Origin: Moniliella sp. 'wahieum' | Lineage: Eukaryota > Basidiomycota > Moniliellomycetes > Moniliellales > Moniliellaceae | Length of the DNA stretch: 64,000 nucleotides | Direction: 5' to 3' | Assembly: GCA_003971905.1 (NCBI GenBank) | Contig: RSEE01000076.1 | Span: 62,001 to 126,000 of the forward strand | In this document: positions 1-10,951 of the stretch, one piece after another | Numbering within the stretch: the first letter of the stretch is position 1 | How the letters are laid out: every line of letters starts with the position of its first letter | Program-made: the position numbers and the translations under genes | Notes under the pieces: generated by a model | The model's input: the letters and a program-made list of their open reading frames with translations, nothing else | Database searches by the model: none | What the model was told of the DNA's origin: nothing

Positions 1-1267
1 AATGGCCCAGGGCAAGGCGACGGAGAATGGTGGAAACGATTGGATTGACTCGGTCACGATGCCTGTGTGGATGGCGGACTTGTTCCGAACCGAACCCCTC
101 TGCCCTCGTGGGACTATGTGCTAAACCATCCTTCCTGGGAAGGTCTGGGTCGTAAGCCCCCCGCACCGCCTACACCTCCGGTCCCTGAGGACTTCCGTGA
201 ACGTCACCAGGTTACCATCCGACAGCGTCAACGTCAGGCGCGGATGAAACAAGAAGGTGTTGACCTCCGTCTTTCTCCCGAACAAGAGGAGAAGGAGGAA
301 GCGCTGATCCAGCGGCACTGGTTCCGTCGCTGGGACGAGTCGCGCGAGCGCACGCCCGAAGAAAAGGTTTTATGGAGGACGTGTATGCGCGCATGAAGCA
401 GTTCCGTTTGCCCTCGTGGCAACTGGAGCGGGCGCGGAAGAACCTGGGAATGATGATCAGCAAACACAATTTCCACAACTTTAGCGTCCGTCGTCGCTCG
501 AGCGATCCGAGTGCGTGGCGGTACATGAAGGAACTGAGCATCTCGGACCCTTTATCGGTAAGGACGGCTGGAATACGTTTCGTTCCGGTTGCACGGCGTG
601 TCGTTTATGCTGCATCAGATCCGCAAAATGATAGCTGCCGTGGTTCTGACCACGCGGTCCCGCACCCCACTCAAGCTATGGTACCACTTTTTCCAACAAC
701 CGCGCATGCTCATCCCCATTGCTCCTGCCGCCGGGCTGTTTCTGCAGAGCCCAGTGTTTGAGTACTACCATCGCGACCTAGCCAAACGCAAACAGGACTC
801 GGTTCTTCCCTTTTTCCCCAACGTCGAGCCAGACGATCGACCGAAGTAACCACCTTCAAGCACGATCACATTTACCCTCACATCTTTGATGCCGAGCGAG
901 ACCATGGTGTGTTTTCCAACTGGATCCAATACATTGACCAGCACTGGACGCCATTGTTTGGATACCTCAACCCTTGGGGCGAGCTGCCCGAGACGAGCAT
1001 CATGCCGGAACTGACCGGCAACAGCTCGCTTCATTTTTCCTCCCATCCCAAAACGCTCAAGCGCAGCATTGCCATGGCAGAGGCCTTTGTCAAAAAGCAG
1101 CAAGAGGAGCCGAGGATGCCGAGCAAGATGGCGCAGACGAGAACGTCGAGTCGGACATTGAGAATGCCGAATTGAACGAGTTGGAGCAGCAAGAAGCAGC
1201 CGAGCAGGCGGGCAGGGAAGAACAGGTCCCACCCCCTGCTTCACCCCCTGCTTCGGCGTCCTCGTAA
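1..1267 (+). CDS. PUS1: tRNA pseudouridine synthase PUS1, 3' part
   Basis: TruA-family enzyme that isomerises uridines in tRNA; fungal PUS1 acts in the nucleus. The 5' part, with the catalytic Asp motif, lies outside the window. The long polar insert of fungal PUS1 comes first, then KHNFHNFSV (about 450-485), the block HGVSFMLHQIRKMI (about 591-632) and a PAAGLFL region. Next comes a segment like the yeast C-terminal domain (VFSNWIQYIDQ), then an acidic Glu/Ala-rich tail ending at TAA 1265-1267. The protein is spread over all three frames, with breaks near 370-400, 555-590, 850 and 1110. None looks like an intron; each fits a missing base. It converges on CRIPT, with 125 bp between the stops. 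Confidence 0.88.
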
Positions 1268-1392
1268 ACCACGCTGCAAAAAATGCATACTGCCTCTTTG
1301 GGTTGCCTTGCCCCTCTTCCTTGTCGGCGTAAGAGCGCGGGGCGGGCGCGTCAACTAGGGATACGTAGGGTTAGGTAGAGCACGAGCACAGC

Positions 1393-1823
1393 TCAGGCGA
1401 CCGATTGCTTGTACTTGGACGTGTCGAGGATGATCTTGCCACAGATGGCGCACAGTCCTTTTTTGTAGGCACAGGCTGGGACAGAAGAGCGCGGTCAGGA
1501 TGGTTTGCGCACGAGCAGCAAGGAACATGGAACAAGGAGGTAAGCAGAAAGGCATGCATACCTTGGCAGTAATTTGCTTTCTCCTGGGACACGGTGGAGC
1601 GACAAATCTTGCACTTGGTGCCGACCGCGTACTTGTGTTTGGACCCGAGCAATTTGTTGGTGCTCGAGACGTTCTTGGACGTGCCTGCCGCGCCTGCCGC
1701 ACCGGCCTTGGCGGCAGATCCCTTGGCCTTGCCCAGCAGCGACCCTCCAATCGCTCGGTTGCGGTAGGGATCAGGCGCAGACGACTTGGTCCCGAGCTTC
1801 TTCTCACACGTCTTGCACACCAT
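1393..1823 (-). CDS. CRIPT homologue (cysteine-rich PDZ-binding family)
   Basis: Small zinc-binding protein of the CRIPT family, found across eukaryotes and associated with the minor spliceosome in animals; the fungal role is inferred only. Exon 1 (1562-1823) opens MVCKTCEKKLGTK and ends in CKICRSTV...ANYCQ. Exon 2 (1393-1475) gives CAYKKGLCAICGKII and ends KYKQSVA, the family's C-terminus. All the paired CxxC motifs are present. The intron 1476-1561 (86 nt) has a GTATGC donor and a CAG acceptor. At about 114 residues it is close to the human length of 101. The start chosen is the ATG before VCKTC; the reading frame is open upstream but without another ATG nearby. No frameshift is needed. Confidence 0.93.
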
Positions 1824-2377
1824 CGCCGCCGGTGGTTGTGGCAATCAATCTTTCTCCCGAGTCCCCTCGACCCGCCGCGTTAGCGGGCGGGCAACGGCGG
1901 AATTGGTCTCCTGGCTCAGCGCCATGTATCATGCAGCAGCATCATCGATCCCTGCTTACCCCCATCGGAATTCCGCTGCCGGCAGCATGCATATGCAGTA
2001 GGCAAAGGGACAATGGGCTTCGCGATCGCGTCCCACTACCAACTCTACCACCCCCAACGCCCAACCCCCCAACCTGGCCCTCAGGCCTGAGCCTCTTCTG
2101 GTGGCTGATCATATGCATATGATGTACGGTGTACGATGTGACAAGTGTCCTGATGCAGGATGCGACAGGGAAAAAAGCGAAGGGGAAGGAAAAGAGGATA
2201 GCGAGAGATGGGTACAGTCTGTACAGTCCGCAGCGAACGAGAAAGGGGGGTAAAGATGGGTGCAACAACCGAATGGGGAGTTGGGTGACTTGGGTGGGGG
2301 CCTGCAGCGAGCGTGGGAGGGTCATCAGCTACACGATTTGCAGTGCATCAGCTGCGTCAGCTGCATCAACCCCTGCA

Positions 2378-4480
2378 TCAGCACGTATCGACGAGCCGGT
2401 TCTTGGGCCACTGGAATTGGTCGCGCGGGAAGACCGAGTGGTTGGGGTTCATGTACAGGTCGAGGTGATCGTTGATGTACTTGGCCGTCGGGTGGTCCGG
2501 AGGGTCGCAGCTCAGTTTGGGCGTCTCGCCGGCCTTTTGGTACAGCCGCGCATAGTCAATCAGCATCCGGGCCGGGAATGTAATCTCGTCCCAGTGCACC
2601 GCCTGGAAGCCGGAAGAGATGCCTACCAACCAGCACAACCACAAGTACAAGTACAAACACCGGCAAAAACGAACCAGAGTTGGGTTAGGAATCATCGATC
2701 ACAGGCAGAGCGCACAGGCGTGTGGCACAACACAACCAATCGCACACAATCACGGACACAGACACAAAAAACGTACCCAGATTCATCACGATCGACATGG
2801 GTTCCACGGGGATGATGCGCTGGGAAATGTTAACGACGGGATCGGCCGGAACGACGGCCGAAGGCGCATGCCATGTCCGTTGACCATTGAGGTACCACGT
2901 GATGGACCCACTTCCATTTTCCTCGTAATCCGGCACCACCTCAATCCCAAACGTGGTGAACGTCGACCCGTCCGCATCGACATAGGCTGTTTCGGGGATC
3001 GCGGCCACCCCCGACACAGCCTCCTGATACACCGAGCCCGTATACGAGTTGGCATGCGTACCTTGCCAAAACTGAGCACTCTTGTTGTGCCACCAGTAGT
3101 CCGTGTCGTACGGCGCGACCTACAATGCGAACGCGGCGATGCGTTGGTCAGCTCCCGCCCGCACCGAGAGAAGAAAAAAAGGAGAAAAGCAAAGATCAAC
3201 AGCAACCAAAAACGTACCTGCAGACTCTGGCTCGCCTGGCCCACTTTTTGAGAATTTTGTGCTTCGACAATATCAATCTCGGGCGCAGAGCGACTGACGC
3301 CAACGTGAGGACCGGGATGGTCCTCCCCTCGCACGTGCAGGCCGAGGTGCGTTGGCCAGGGAGGTAGGAAAGGCGGTTTTGTATTGATACGAGTAGGGAC
3401 CGTTGGCATGCAACGCTTTGGGCGGGCCTGATTTATCGGGATTGGTTTGGTTGGGCAGTGTGCCCCAGTCACACGCGGCGTACGAGTATCTGCAGTGACC
3501 AGGAGAAGGGTAGGGTAGGTTAGATTAGGTTAGTTGGGGGCGTTCGTCACGCATCACGAGGGTATAGGAGGGTACGAGTAAGGAAAAGAAAAGAAGAAAA
3601 AGAAAAAGAAAACGTACGGCCACATTCCATCGGTACTGCCCAGGTAGCCAGGCCGACCGAGGTTGCCCATGGTCCAGAGGCCGGGCCAGAAGCCACGGGT
3701 TTCCTGGGTGCCAGGAAGCTTGACGGATATCTCGAGGTAGCCGCCCTGGAAACAAAGTTTGTTCCAGCTCTGCACCATGCCCGACTGAAAGTTGAGGTTG
3801 TGGGTATCCTTTTGGGTCATGGTGATCTGCATTGCCCCGCCCGTGGTATTGACCGCCTCGGGCGCGTACCACTCAAAGTCGTTGGTGGCGCCATAGTAAA
3901 TATCCACCGCTTCCCAGAACGGGTCGTCGCCCGGCCAAAACGTGCGCCCATCGTGCTCAAACTCGTCGGAAAACACAAGGCTGTACTTGGTGCCGTCCAT
4001 CATGGAGGTCCAGCTGTGCGCATTGGCAGGCGTGTCGGGGTCAATCAGCTGGCGCATGTTGGGTAGCGCAGCGATCTGACCTGAGGCATTGAGCTGGAGA
4101 AGGTTCTTGTTGTGCTGAAGAAAGTGGTCCAACAACGGGTAGCCAGCAAAGAGCATCAGCAGACCACCGAGGATGGTAGCGACGGTAAGCACATTGATGA
4201 GACCCTTGATGTCCACCCCGCCAAATCCGCGCTCGCCCTTGGGGTCGGGGTTGTGCAGAAAGTCGTCCGGCTCGGGACGGGTGTCCCACATGGCAGCGGA
4301 CGGGAGGGGGGAGGACGCGGCATTGCCAGGGGGGAAGGTGGCGGAGGCAGAGGCGGAGGGCAGAAGCAGAGGCGGAGGGGTGGGAAGTGGTAGAAGAGGC
4401 GGCCCAGGTGTCGGGGTGGGGACGGAACCGTACGCCTGGCCCGACGCAGCGGAGCGGTCGGGGGGCAGGTAAGGTGGCAT
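2378..4480 (-). CDS. Beta-glucan synthesis protein, KRE6/SKN1 family
   Basis: Type II membrane protein of the secretory pathway needed for beta-1,6-glucan assembly in fungal walls. It has a Pro-rich cytosolic N-terminus, one membrane segment (about 4130-4200), then a GH16-like lumenal domain. That domain carries FSDEFEHDGRTFWPGDDPFW, the catalytic-type motif APEIDIVEAQ and GFQAVHWDEITFPA. The four exons are 3618-4480, 3218-3489, 2777-3119 and 2378-2622. All three introns start GTACGT. Two missing bases are needed in exon 2 (near 3320 and 3365). The length of about 575 residues is shorter than yeast SKN1/KRE6, mainly in the N-terminus. The start is the ATG next to an 18-base C run (sense strand); a further upstream exon cannot be excluded. 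Confidence 0.9.
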
Positions 4481-5402
4481 GGGGGGGGGGGGGGGGGGAG
4501 GTGGTGGTGGCGGCCGGGCGGGGGGGGAGGTGGTGGTGGCGGCCGTTGTTCGGCTGGCGGGGGGCAGACGGGGGGGTAGGGGGGAGCAGGTGGCAGCAGG
4601 TGCTCGCCAAGCCCGACCGCTCGCAACACTGCCCCCGCGCCCGGCGGTCCACCGCAGCGCGGAAGCCGTATCCCACACCGTTGTCGCACCGTGAGTCCCC
4701 ACACTGGCCGTATGCCCCCATACACCCTCGCACGCCGCCTCGTCGCAGCCACCACCACAGCACGCTGGTGCGTGCGTGCGGAGGCGAGCGGCGCCGTGCG
4801 TACTCGCTCTCACCCGAGCAACCCATATTGCCACACTCCTTGCATGCTGCGGACCGCAGCACAGCACACACAAACAGCATGGCACTGCACCACATTGCAC
4901 CGCATTGCACACACCACGCCAGCAAGCGCAGCGCCTGTGTGCCATCCACCGCAAGCCGCTTGCCACTGCGCGCGTCTTGCGCAGCTTCTTAGCAGGCCGC
5001 TTCCCAAAGTCCAGCTCGTTTTTTTTGCTGCCAGCCACCCTACTCCACCAACAACTGGCGGCGGAGGCAGGGGCACTGTCGGCCGTAGGACCGTGCGTAT
5101 CCTTGGCCCCTATCCATCTCTGGCTTCGTCTCGCAAACTCCTCTTCTCAATCCGACCCAGCACCCACCGTTCTCCTGGGCGGTGCGCTGTAGAGTAGGCA
5201 TACCTGGGGAAGGATCGACTGGGCAGCAAAAACTGTAGCAGACGAGAGAGCAGGAAGTTGATGGCGTATTGCATTGCACATGAGCTAAAGAATATTCATG
5301 CCCGCCAGGAAGGAATAATATTGCAAGGAATGAACCCAAAGGTTCTGGGCTTGGGCTGATGTAGCCAGTGGCGTCACGGCAAAGCACACGTCTAACTCCC
5401 CC
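4481..5402. other. KRE6/SKN1 upstream spacer
   Basis: No supported gene. It opens with an 18-base G run (C on the gene's sense strand) and GGTGGTGG-type low complexity that is probably 5' leader. CATTGCAC-like repeats follow around 4850-4930. From about 5250 it grades into a dispersed repeat also seen at 33.1 kb. Confidence 0.6.
5250..5385 (+). repeat. Dispersed repeat relic, copy A
   Basis: A stretch of about 135 bp aligns by eye with 33155-33295 in the same orientation. Shared landmarks are GAGAGCAGG, a GCAAGGAA core and the block GGGCTTGGGCT. The match is clear but diverged, so these look like old copies of one family. No coding sense is visible. Confidence 0.5.
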
Positions 5403-5559
5403 TGTCGGCCTCGCTACTACCACAGAATGTGAGCACTGAACGTCGTATAGGACTAAGGAGCATCTGCGTCTGACTCGTCCAGAAGACTGGTGCGAGCTCG
5501 GAAGGAATGAAAACTGACTCACGTGACTCAGGGTCCGCGCGGTCCTAGGACGGATGTCA
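5403..5559 (+). mobile_element. 157-bp element with TG...CA ends, copy 1
   Basis: Same length as the inverted copy at 9564-9720 and well over 90% identical by eye. It begins TGTCGGCCTCG and ends CGGATGTCA. Internal short palindromes are visible (CACGTG, CCGCGCGG, TCCTAGGA). It has no coding capacity. The TG/CA ends would suit a solo LTR of a small element, but there is no clear target duplication here, only C-rich flanks on both sides. Confidence 0.7.
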
Positions 5560-6225
5560 ACACCCCCCCCCCACAGTGCCTGAACAACCACACCCGCAAG
5601 ACCGTAGGTGGCTCTGTCGTACCTTGATCGTTGAGTTGGCTGGGGCATATGCGTCTGCCCCCCTGCCATAACCCTCAAGAACGATTCGACGGGCTACGCA
5701 ATTAGAAGAGGAACCAATTTGAACTTCGATGGACTGACCTTTCCCCGGGTACAAAGCAAGTCAATCGCACCGCCCACACTCTTTGGGATTGGGACGAACT
5801 CAAACAGTACCAGACTGAAACATGCGGCTAGTGACCCCTAGTATGAGCTGTCGCGGCTCCCACGGTACGATTACAAGCGCATGATGAAATCAAAGGAACG
5901 AGGTGAGTTTTGGTCATGACCGCCGATTGAATGTTCACTGCATTGTCGGTAATGATATGCAAGACGGACAGAAAAAGATCATAAGCCGAAGGATATAGAA
6001 AAGGATCATCATATGCAAGAGAGGGCTAGCAAAGATACCCTGTCGCCTTTCCGTACGCACCTGTATTACCTCCTTGGCCCCTTCTATTTTTACCCTTCCG
6101 AAGATAATTCCCATGGTGTATATCATCAGCATTCTTTGCTAACAACATTCCCTATCGGATACGGATTGTGGAGCAAGATGCACACCCAAAATGTCGAAGC
6201 TGTAAGTTTGAACGAACCGATGTGA

Positions 6226-6510
6226 AACTGTAATGCGATCGAAGAGAAAATACCACTAACGAACAAAGGGGAGAATGATTTCCAGAAGGATGGGAGGCTG
6301 GAATGGAAGAGGATATGGCGGTCTGGCACATGTACCTCTCTCTATACTCAAATTCACTTGTATAAGAGGGCCCATGACTTTCTTGTGAACAACAAGAACA
6401 TACAGAAAACAGGAACCATTGTGAAGATCCGCACAATATTTCCAGAATATCGATCACCAGAACAAATCTGGCTGAAGTTATCTCGCTACAACTATTTCGC
6501 CAGCGGGTGA
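6226..6510 (+). other. Open tract of unknown origin, A/T-richer codons
   Basis: Stop-to-stop frame of 94 codons without an ATG at its start. It is rich in Lys, Asn, Ile and Tyr, with stretches such as LEWKRIWRSGTCTSLYTQ and PEQIWLKLSRYNYFASG. Codon choice is unlike the GC-rich genes around it. It could be an exon, a relic from a lower-GC source, or chance. I recognise no family. Confidence 0.25.
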
Positions 6511-6805
6511 CTCCGTTTAATCACGTATAGGCACCGGCCGGGAGCGAGCGCCCGCATTGGGGGGGAAACGGGAGTTGGACGGGCACGAAAAAGATTACCG
6601 GCAAGGGCCGATCTGCATAGTAGGCGTCACCAACAGTCTGGCGCATATGGCGTCCTGTGTGTAAGAAGTGCATTTCAAAACGGCGTGTCCAGTCCGTCGT
6701 GCTTCTGAGCAATTGAGTACAGAGAGGTCGGACTGCGGAGTACTACTGAGACCAAGGGCAGGTAGAGGCGGGTCCTACCACTGGTAGGGTTTCCTACCTG
6801 AGGCA

Positions 6806-6868
6806 GACTGTTGGGACACGAGTGCAGCGTGCCAAGAGCGTAGCCGGACTCTGGCACTCCCAACAGTC
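6806..6868. repeat. Perfect 11-bp inverted repeat (hairpin)
   Basis: GACTGTTGGGA at 6806-6816 pairs perfectly with TCCCAACAGTC at 6858-6868, leaving a 41-nt loop. No T run or gene end is next to it, so a role as terminator is not supported. It may be the end structure of a small inverted-repeat element. Confidence 0.4.
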
Positions 6869-7073
6869 ACTTCCATCCAGTAGCTAGCTCCGCTACTTCC
6901 GCATGGGCGGAAGTGTGGCCGACCTACATGCCTCCTTCTAGATGCCTCGGCAGTCAGAGCTCTTAGTCTTCCCTCTCTTCCACTCCATCCTCCTTCCTCT
7001 CCGTTACTCTCTACTGTTGCTCACCAACAATGAATCCCGATCGTCTATTGAGCTCCTGGTCTTCTTTGCCGTA

Positions 7074-7189
7074 CAGCTCGGCAATACAATGACTAACGAC
7101 GCGTGAGCAGGGGCATCTCTGAGGGAGGCGCCAGAAGGCAGGCTACATGCCGGCACCAGAGGGGAGACCAGCTCGGCAATACAATGACT
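7074..7189. repeat. Spaced direct repeat of a dispersed unit
   Basis: The 19-mer AGCTCGGCAATACAATGAC occurs twice, 95 bp apart. Read on the minus strand, the whole unit resembles 26630-26760, where TCAATGTACTGCCGAGCT follows a CAGCCTGC...TCTG...GCCTCC block. A tandem fragment of one repeat family, present at two places in the window, is the simplest reading. Confidence 0.55.
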
Positions 7190-7691
7190 GAGCATCACTG
7201 AAGGGCAACCTTGTAGGGACGGAACCCGTCGTTCGTCCGCTAGGTCGTGTGGTTTCCTCGTCCCGCCATAGTCCCAAAACGCATGTTGCATATACCCGCA
7301 CTGTCCTCTTTTGATGCTGTACTGATACTCGTAGTTCTACGTCTTGCCTTATCATTTGGCTACGAGTGGTTGCCCTGCTCTTGCCAACAGCCTGCGTAAA
7401 GTTGCGGATACTCTTGCTTATGCTCCTATTAACTGGGGAAAGCGGGGGCGCTATGACACATTCGTTGCAAAACGCGCTGGAAACGCACCACGCCTTTATT
7501 CATTTTGAGGATGATCCATCCGATCTTCGGCGGTATACGCCTCGTTCCCTGTGGAATGCATATCTCTTCGTATAAATTTACCACGGTCAGTTTACTGGTA
7601 GTGGCAGAATAATCCCTTTATTTATGATTGTCAATCGACCGTGTGAGATCTGAGTGTCTTTCTTCCTCAGCAGGGTTTCTTCGCCGTTTGA

Positions 7692-7889
7692 CAGAGCTCG
7701 AAACGTAAGGGAGAGAGGTTTTTTGACTGCGTTTTTACTGTAGAGACCGAGGGTATTGTGCTCGCTTGGATCGCGTCGCGTGACCAGATTCCTGTGCGGT
7801 TCATTCCGTCAGTCTCTCCTATACTAGACGGTCCAATCGACCTGTTTCTTCGTCAGGCTTCTCCCCAATACCACCTATATCACTTCTAG
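7692..7889 (+). other. Second open tract of unknown origin
   Basis: A 65-codon open frame preceded by CAG and bounded by stops, with protein-like stretches such as ETEGIVLAWIASRDQIPVRF. It has no ATG and no recognised domain. Like the tract at 6.2 kb it lies in the lower-GC core and uses more A/T-ending codons than the flanking genes. It may be an exon or a relic. Confidence 0.2.
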
Positions 7890-9563
7890 CGTTGGAAAGT
7901 CTTCCACCCAGCGGCATTGGATGGTCCTGCTGTCACGCATAACATGTGTTACCTCCTCGTTGGCTGCCTATAGTATGCTGGGGTCGCTCCGGTTCGAGGA
8001 ATTGTCTTTGTATTCTTCCGATATATGAGCAGTCATGTAAGTCATGAGAACAGTCAATTCAATGCTTCCTTTTCGTATTTGGCTATACTAGCTCGTGTCT
8101 ATGAATTACATCATTGCGGATAAATCTCGACTGTGGAAAGAGTGTGCGTTTTGTAGCTGTCCGGCATGTGGAGTGGGACATCGTAATGGCATTACTAACG
8201 GTGTCGGTGATCGTTGAACAGCTAAATATGCCTCTCTTCCAGCATTTTGCATTTATCTCCTACAGAAACTCTTTGCATTCGGCATGGTCTGGTAATAGCC
8301 TCCATACACTCTAGGGTATCGAGACCCCAGCCATGTTACGCGCCTTTTTTCGTAATTCGTGTGCGTGCCCCAACCCGGAGTTTATTACAATGGAACTTGT
8401 TGTGCCTTACACTGATGGCGATATTCCTGCCGTGCCTTCCAAAACATTCTTGTTTTCAACTTCGAAAAGCTTTTGAGGAGTCGAGCCCTCTTGACTTGCT
8501 TAACCCTCCTTTTGCACTACCGCCACTGCAACAGCTACCACTCTCCTTTGTAGCGGTAACGGTAGCAAGTGTAACCGTAGCAGCACACATGGCGGAGTTG
8601 CGCACGGCCCCAGGCCCATTATGCTGCGCCTATATAGCGCGCTGGTGGTAGGGGGAATGGGGATAGAAGACAGAGACAACTAGGTGAAGCGGCCTTGAAT
8701 TAAGCCGTGACATGTGATACGACGAGATGAATGTTTTTTGTATAGCCGAAGACGGGGGTAGACGGATATATAGTTCTCCCTCCCGTCTTTGTCCTCTCCC
8801 TTCTTCAAGTCCAAAGACCAACACGCTTCAAGCTTGAAGGTCACATGTAGCACGCGTGACCGCCTTGATGCATGGCCTATGATGTCATGTATGACTACTG
8901 GTCTGCCTCGATAAAACTGAACTCCGCTGTTAGACCTTAGGCCTTACAGCGGCCCAGAAGAAGACGGGTTTTGGCGACCGGTGAGTAGTAAGGCCGGATT
9001 AAGGATTGATCTAGTACAAGGAATACTAGTGCCTAGTGCCATTAGTAAAAACCAAACAATAAAACGCGGTCCTCTCGGCTCTATGTAGTTTAGTGATCGA
9101 TCGGTCCTCGCGCTAGGCTCTAGGGCAGACTAGGAAGGAAGGGCGAGTAGCGCCTATATAGCGCACACTATTATTGCGCAGCTTATGGGGTTTTTCTGTT
9201 GCGGCCGCACTCGGTTCGGAAAATATGTGCCAACCCACAGCGACGCCGGATGGATGATCGATCGATGAGCGGTGCTCGCGTGCCGATTGGCGATTGGCCA
9301 TTCCCCCGCAGCTACTATGTACGCACCTCTGTGGCTCAACGGTTCAACGTTCAACGTACTCAACACCCAGGCTGAGCTCAGCCTGCGCGCTGAGGCTGAG
9401 CGCCAGCGCGTTGTTAGCTCAGTGCCCAGTTTGTGTGTTGCCCAAGTACGAAGTAGGGGCCAAGGTTGAGCCCTAGGCGCCGCGCTGCGATCCAACAAGC
9501 TATACTTTTAAAGTTCCTTCTGAGCTGTTGAACGTACTATGTGACCGTACAGAGCGCCTTCTG

Positions 9564-9720
9564 TGACATCCGTCCTAGGACCGCGCGGACCCTGAGTCAC
9601 GTGAGTCAGCTTTCATTCCTTCCGAGCTCGCACCAGTCTTCTGGACGAGTCAGTCGCAGAAGCTTCTTAGTCCAATAGGACGTTCAGTGCTCACATTCTG
9701 TGGTAGTAGCGAGGCCGACA
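9564..9720 (-). mobile_element. 157-bp element with TG...CA ends, copy 2, with target duplication
   Basis: Inverted partner of 5403-5559. It is flanked on both sides by the same 7 bp, CCTTCTG (9557-9563 and 9721-9727), a clean target-site duplication that fixes both ends of the element. The length is the same as copy 1. It looks non-autonomous, with no coding sequence. The family is unknown: TG...CA ends suggest an LTR-type origin, while a 7-bp duplication is longer than the usual 4-6 bp of LTR elements. Confidence 0.8.
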
Positions 9721-10951
9721 CCTTCTGATTCCCAGCGCCTCTCAGCACCTAGCATTCTCGGTCGACGTTCAACGTTGATTGAACTGAGCGTTCAGATCGC
9801 GCTCAGACTGAGCAGTGTTGGTTTGCGATCGGAAAGCCTCTCAGAACCGAGTAACAAAGGAGCTGAGATCGGAGATGCTCGCTGCGGAAGCCCACTCAGT
9901 ACTCACTCAGCACAGAACTCAAGAGTATTCAGATGAGTTCTCAGTGCCTCAGCCTCAGTTCAGCTTTTCTCCGCGGGCGGGAAGAGTGCTGGGTAGCGGC
10001 TGGGGGCTGGGGGTTGGGGAAGGCTGGGAATGGCCGTCGCTTGGACATTTAGCCTTGTTGCCGCACGACATCGGGCCTAAGGCCCAAAAGGATACCTGAA
10101 GCTTGAAGCTGTGGAAGCCAGTGACTAGTGACTAGTGACTAGTGAGGTCACCGGTATCACCGAGTCACCGGCCAGAGGTCCGACGTGACGCGTGACGTGA
10201 AGTGTGCCAAACAGGACGTGCTCGTGAGTGTGACAGGCGGCGGCGGCACAACGGGGAGGACGAACGAAGCAGGACTCGCGAGCCCAGGGAGGATGCACGC
10301 ACAGAAGTCGCGCAGGAGCCTGAGCCTCAGGCCCTCAGTCCCGACACCGGATGACCTCGATGACGTGTGGGAAGTCGTACGGTGCAGCCATAGCGATACG
10401 ACGCGACGCGAGGAGGAAGAGGTAGGTGGTCCAAGGGCCCTTGCCCCACCCACCGGCTACCAGACTCGCAGTGCTCTCGTTATCTATAGCTTCCCTTGGG
10501 CCGCCGCACGCAACGCCTACGCCTACCCCTACGCCCACACATCCGACAGTCGGCAATGCACGGCTCGGACGCCGGTAGGGAGGGGTACAAGGCAGAGATG
10601 GATATGAACTTAGACGGCAGACTGCATACTGAAGAACGCAGAACGGGAGGGTCACCATGCCCGAGGAAGGAACTTGGGGGGGGGGGGGGTACAGCTGAGA
10701 AGAGCAGGAAGCAGATACGAAGAAATGGAACCAAATGAACCGATGAGGGGAGGAAAGGGAAGGGGGCTGGCGGGTGGTGTGGTGTGGTGGTGGTGCTAGT
10801 CGTGGTAGCAGGGATCGGTATCAGAGTTGCGCGACAACAGTTTTTTTTGTTTCGGTTGTGTTTTGTTGGGTGGGAAGAGGAGGTGGAGGCCACCTTTGGC
10901 TCCTGGTTTCACCACAAACGCACAGGACGGTGGGGGGGGGAGGGGGGGGGG
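9721..10951. other. Spacer after the inverted element
   Basis: No supported gene. It contains GCTTGAA-type repeats near 10096-10110, three tandem GTGACTA units (10121-10143), CCTGAGCCTCAGG-like palindromes near 10315 and G-rich low complexity from about 10670. Confidence 0.5.

Larger units (their letters stand above)
5560..9563. other. Gene-poor, lower-GC tract between inverted elements
   Basis: About 4.0 kb with no recognisable gene. Base composition is visibly richer in A+T than the flanks, most clearly at 5.9-6.5 and 7.3-8.5 kb. It holds two unrecognised open tracts (6226-6510 and 7692-7889), an 11-bp perfect inverted repeat (6806-6816 with 6858-6868), a spaced direct repeat (7074-7189) and scattered CTTAGGCC-type motifs. 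It could be a transposon graveyard or a regional centromere core; the sequence alone does not decide. Confidence 0.6.

Noticed and set aside
4479-4620. CRISPR-like or regulatory array in the G-rich stretch
   Set aside because: It is simple poly-G and GGTGGTGG low complexity with no spacer structure; such arrays are not expected in a fungal nucleus.
5403-9720. A single DNA transposon with 157-bp terminal inverted repeats
   Set aside because: One 157-bp copy has its own 7-bp target duplication, so it inserted as a separate unit; no transposase sequence is visible between the copies.
10185-10607. Plus-strand frame of 140 codons
   Set aside because: No domain, no conserved pattern and no promoter or splice evidence; GC-rich DNA gives such frames by chance.
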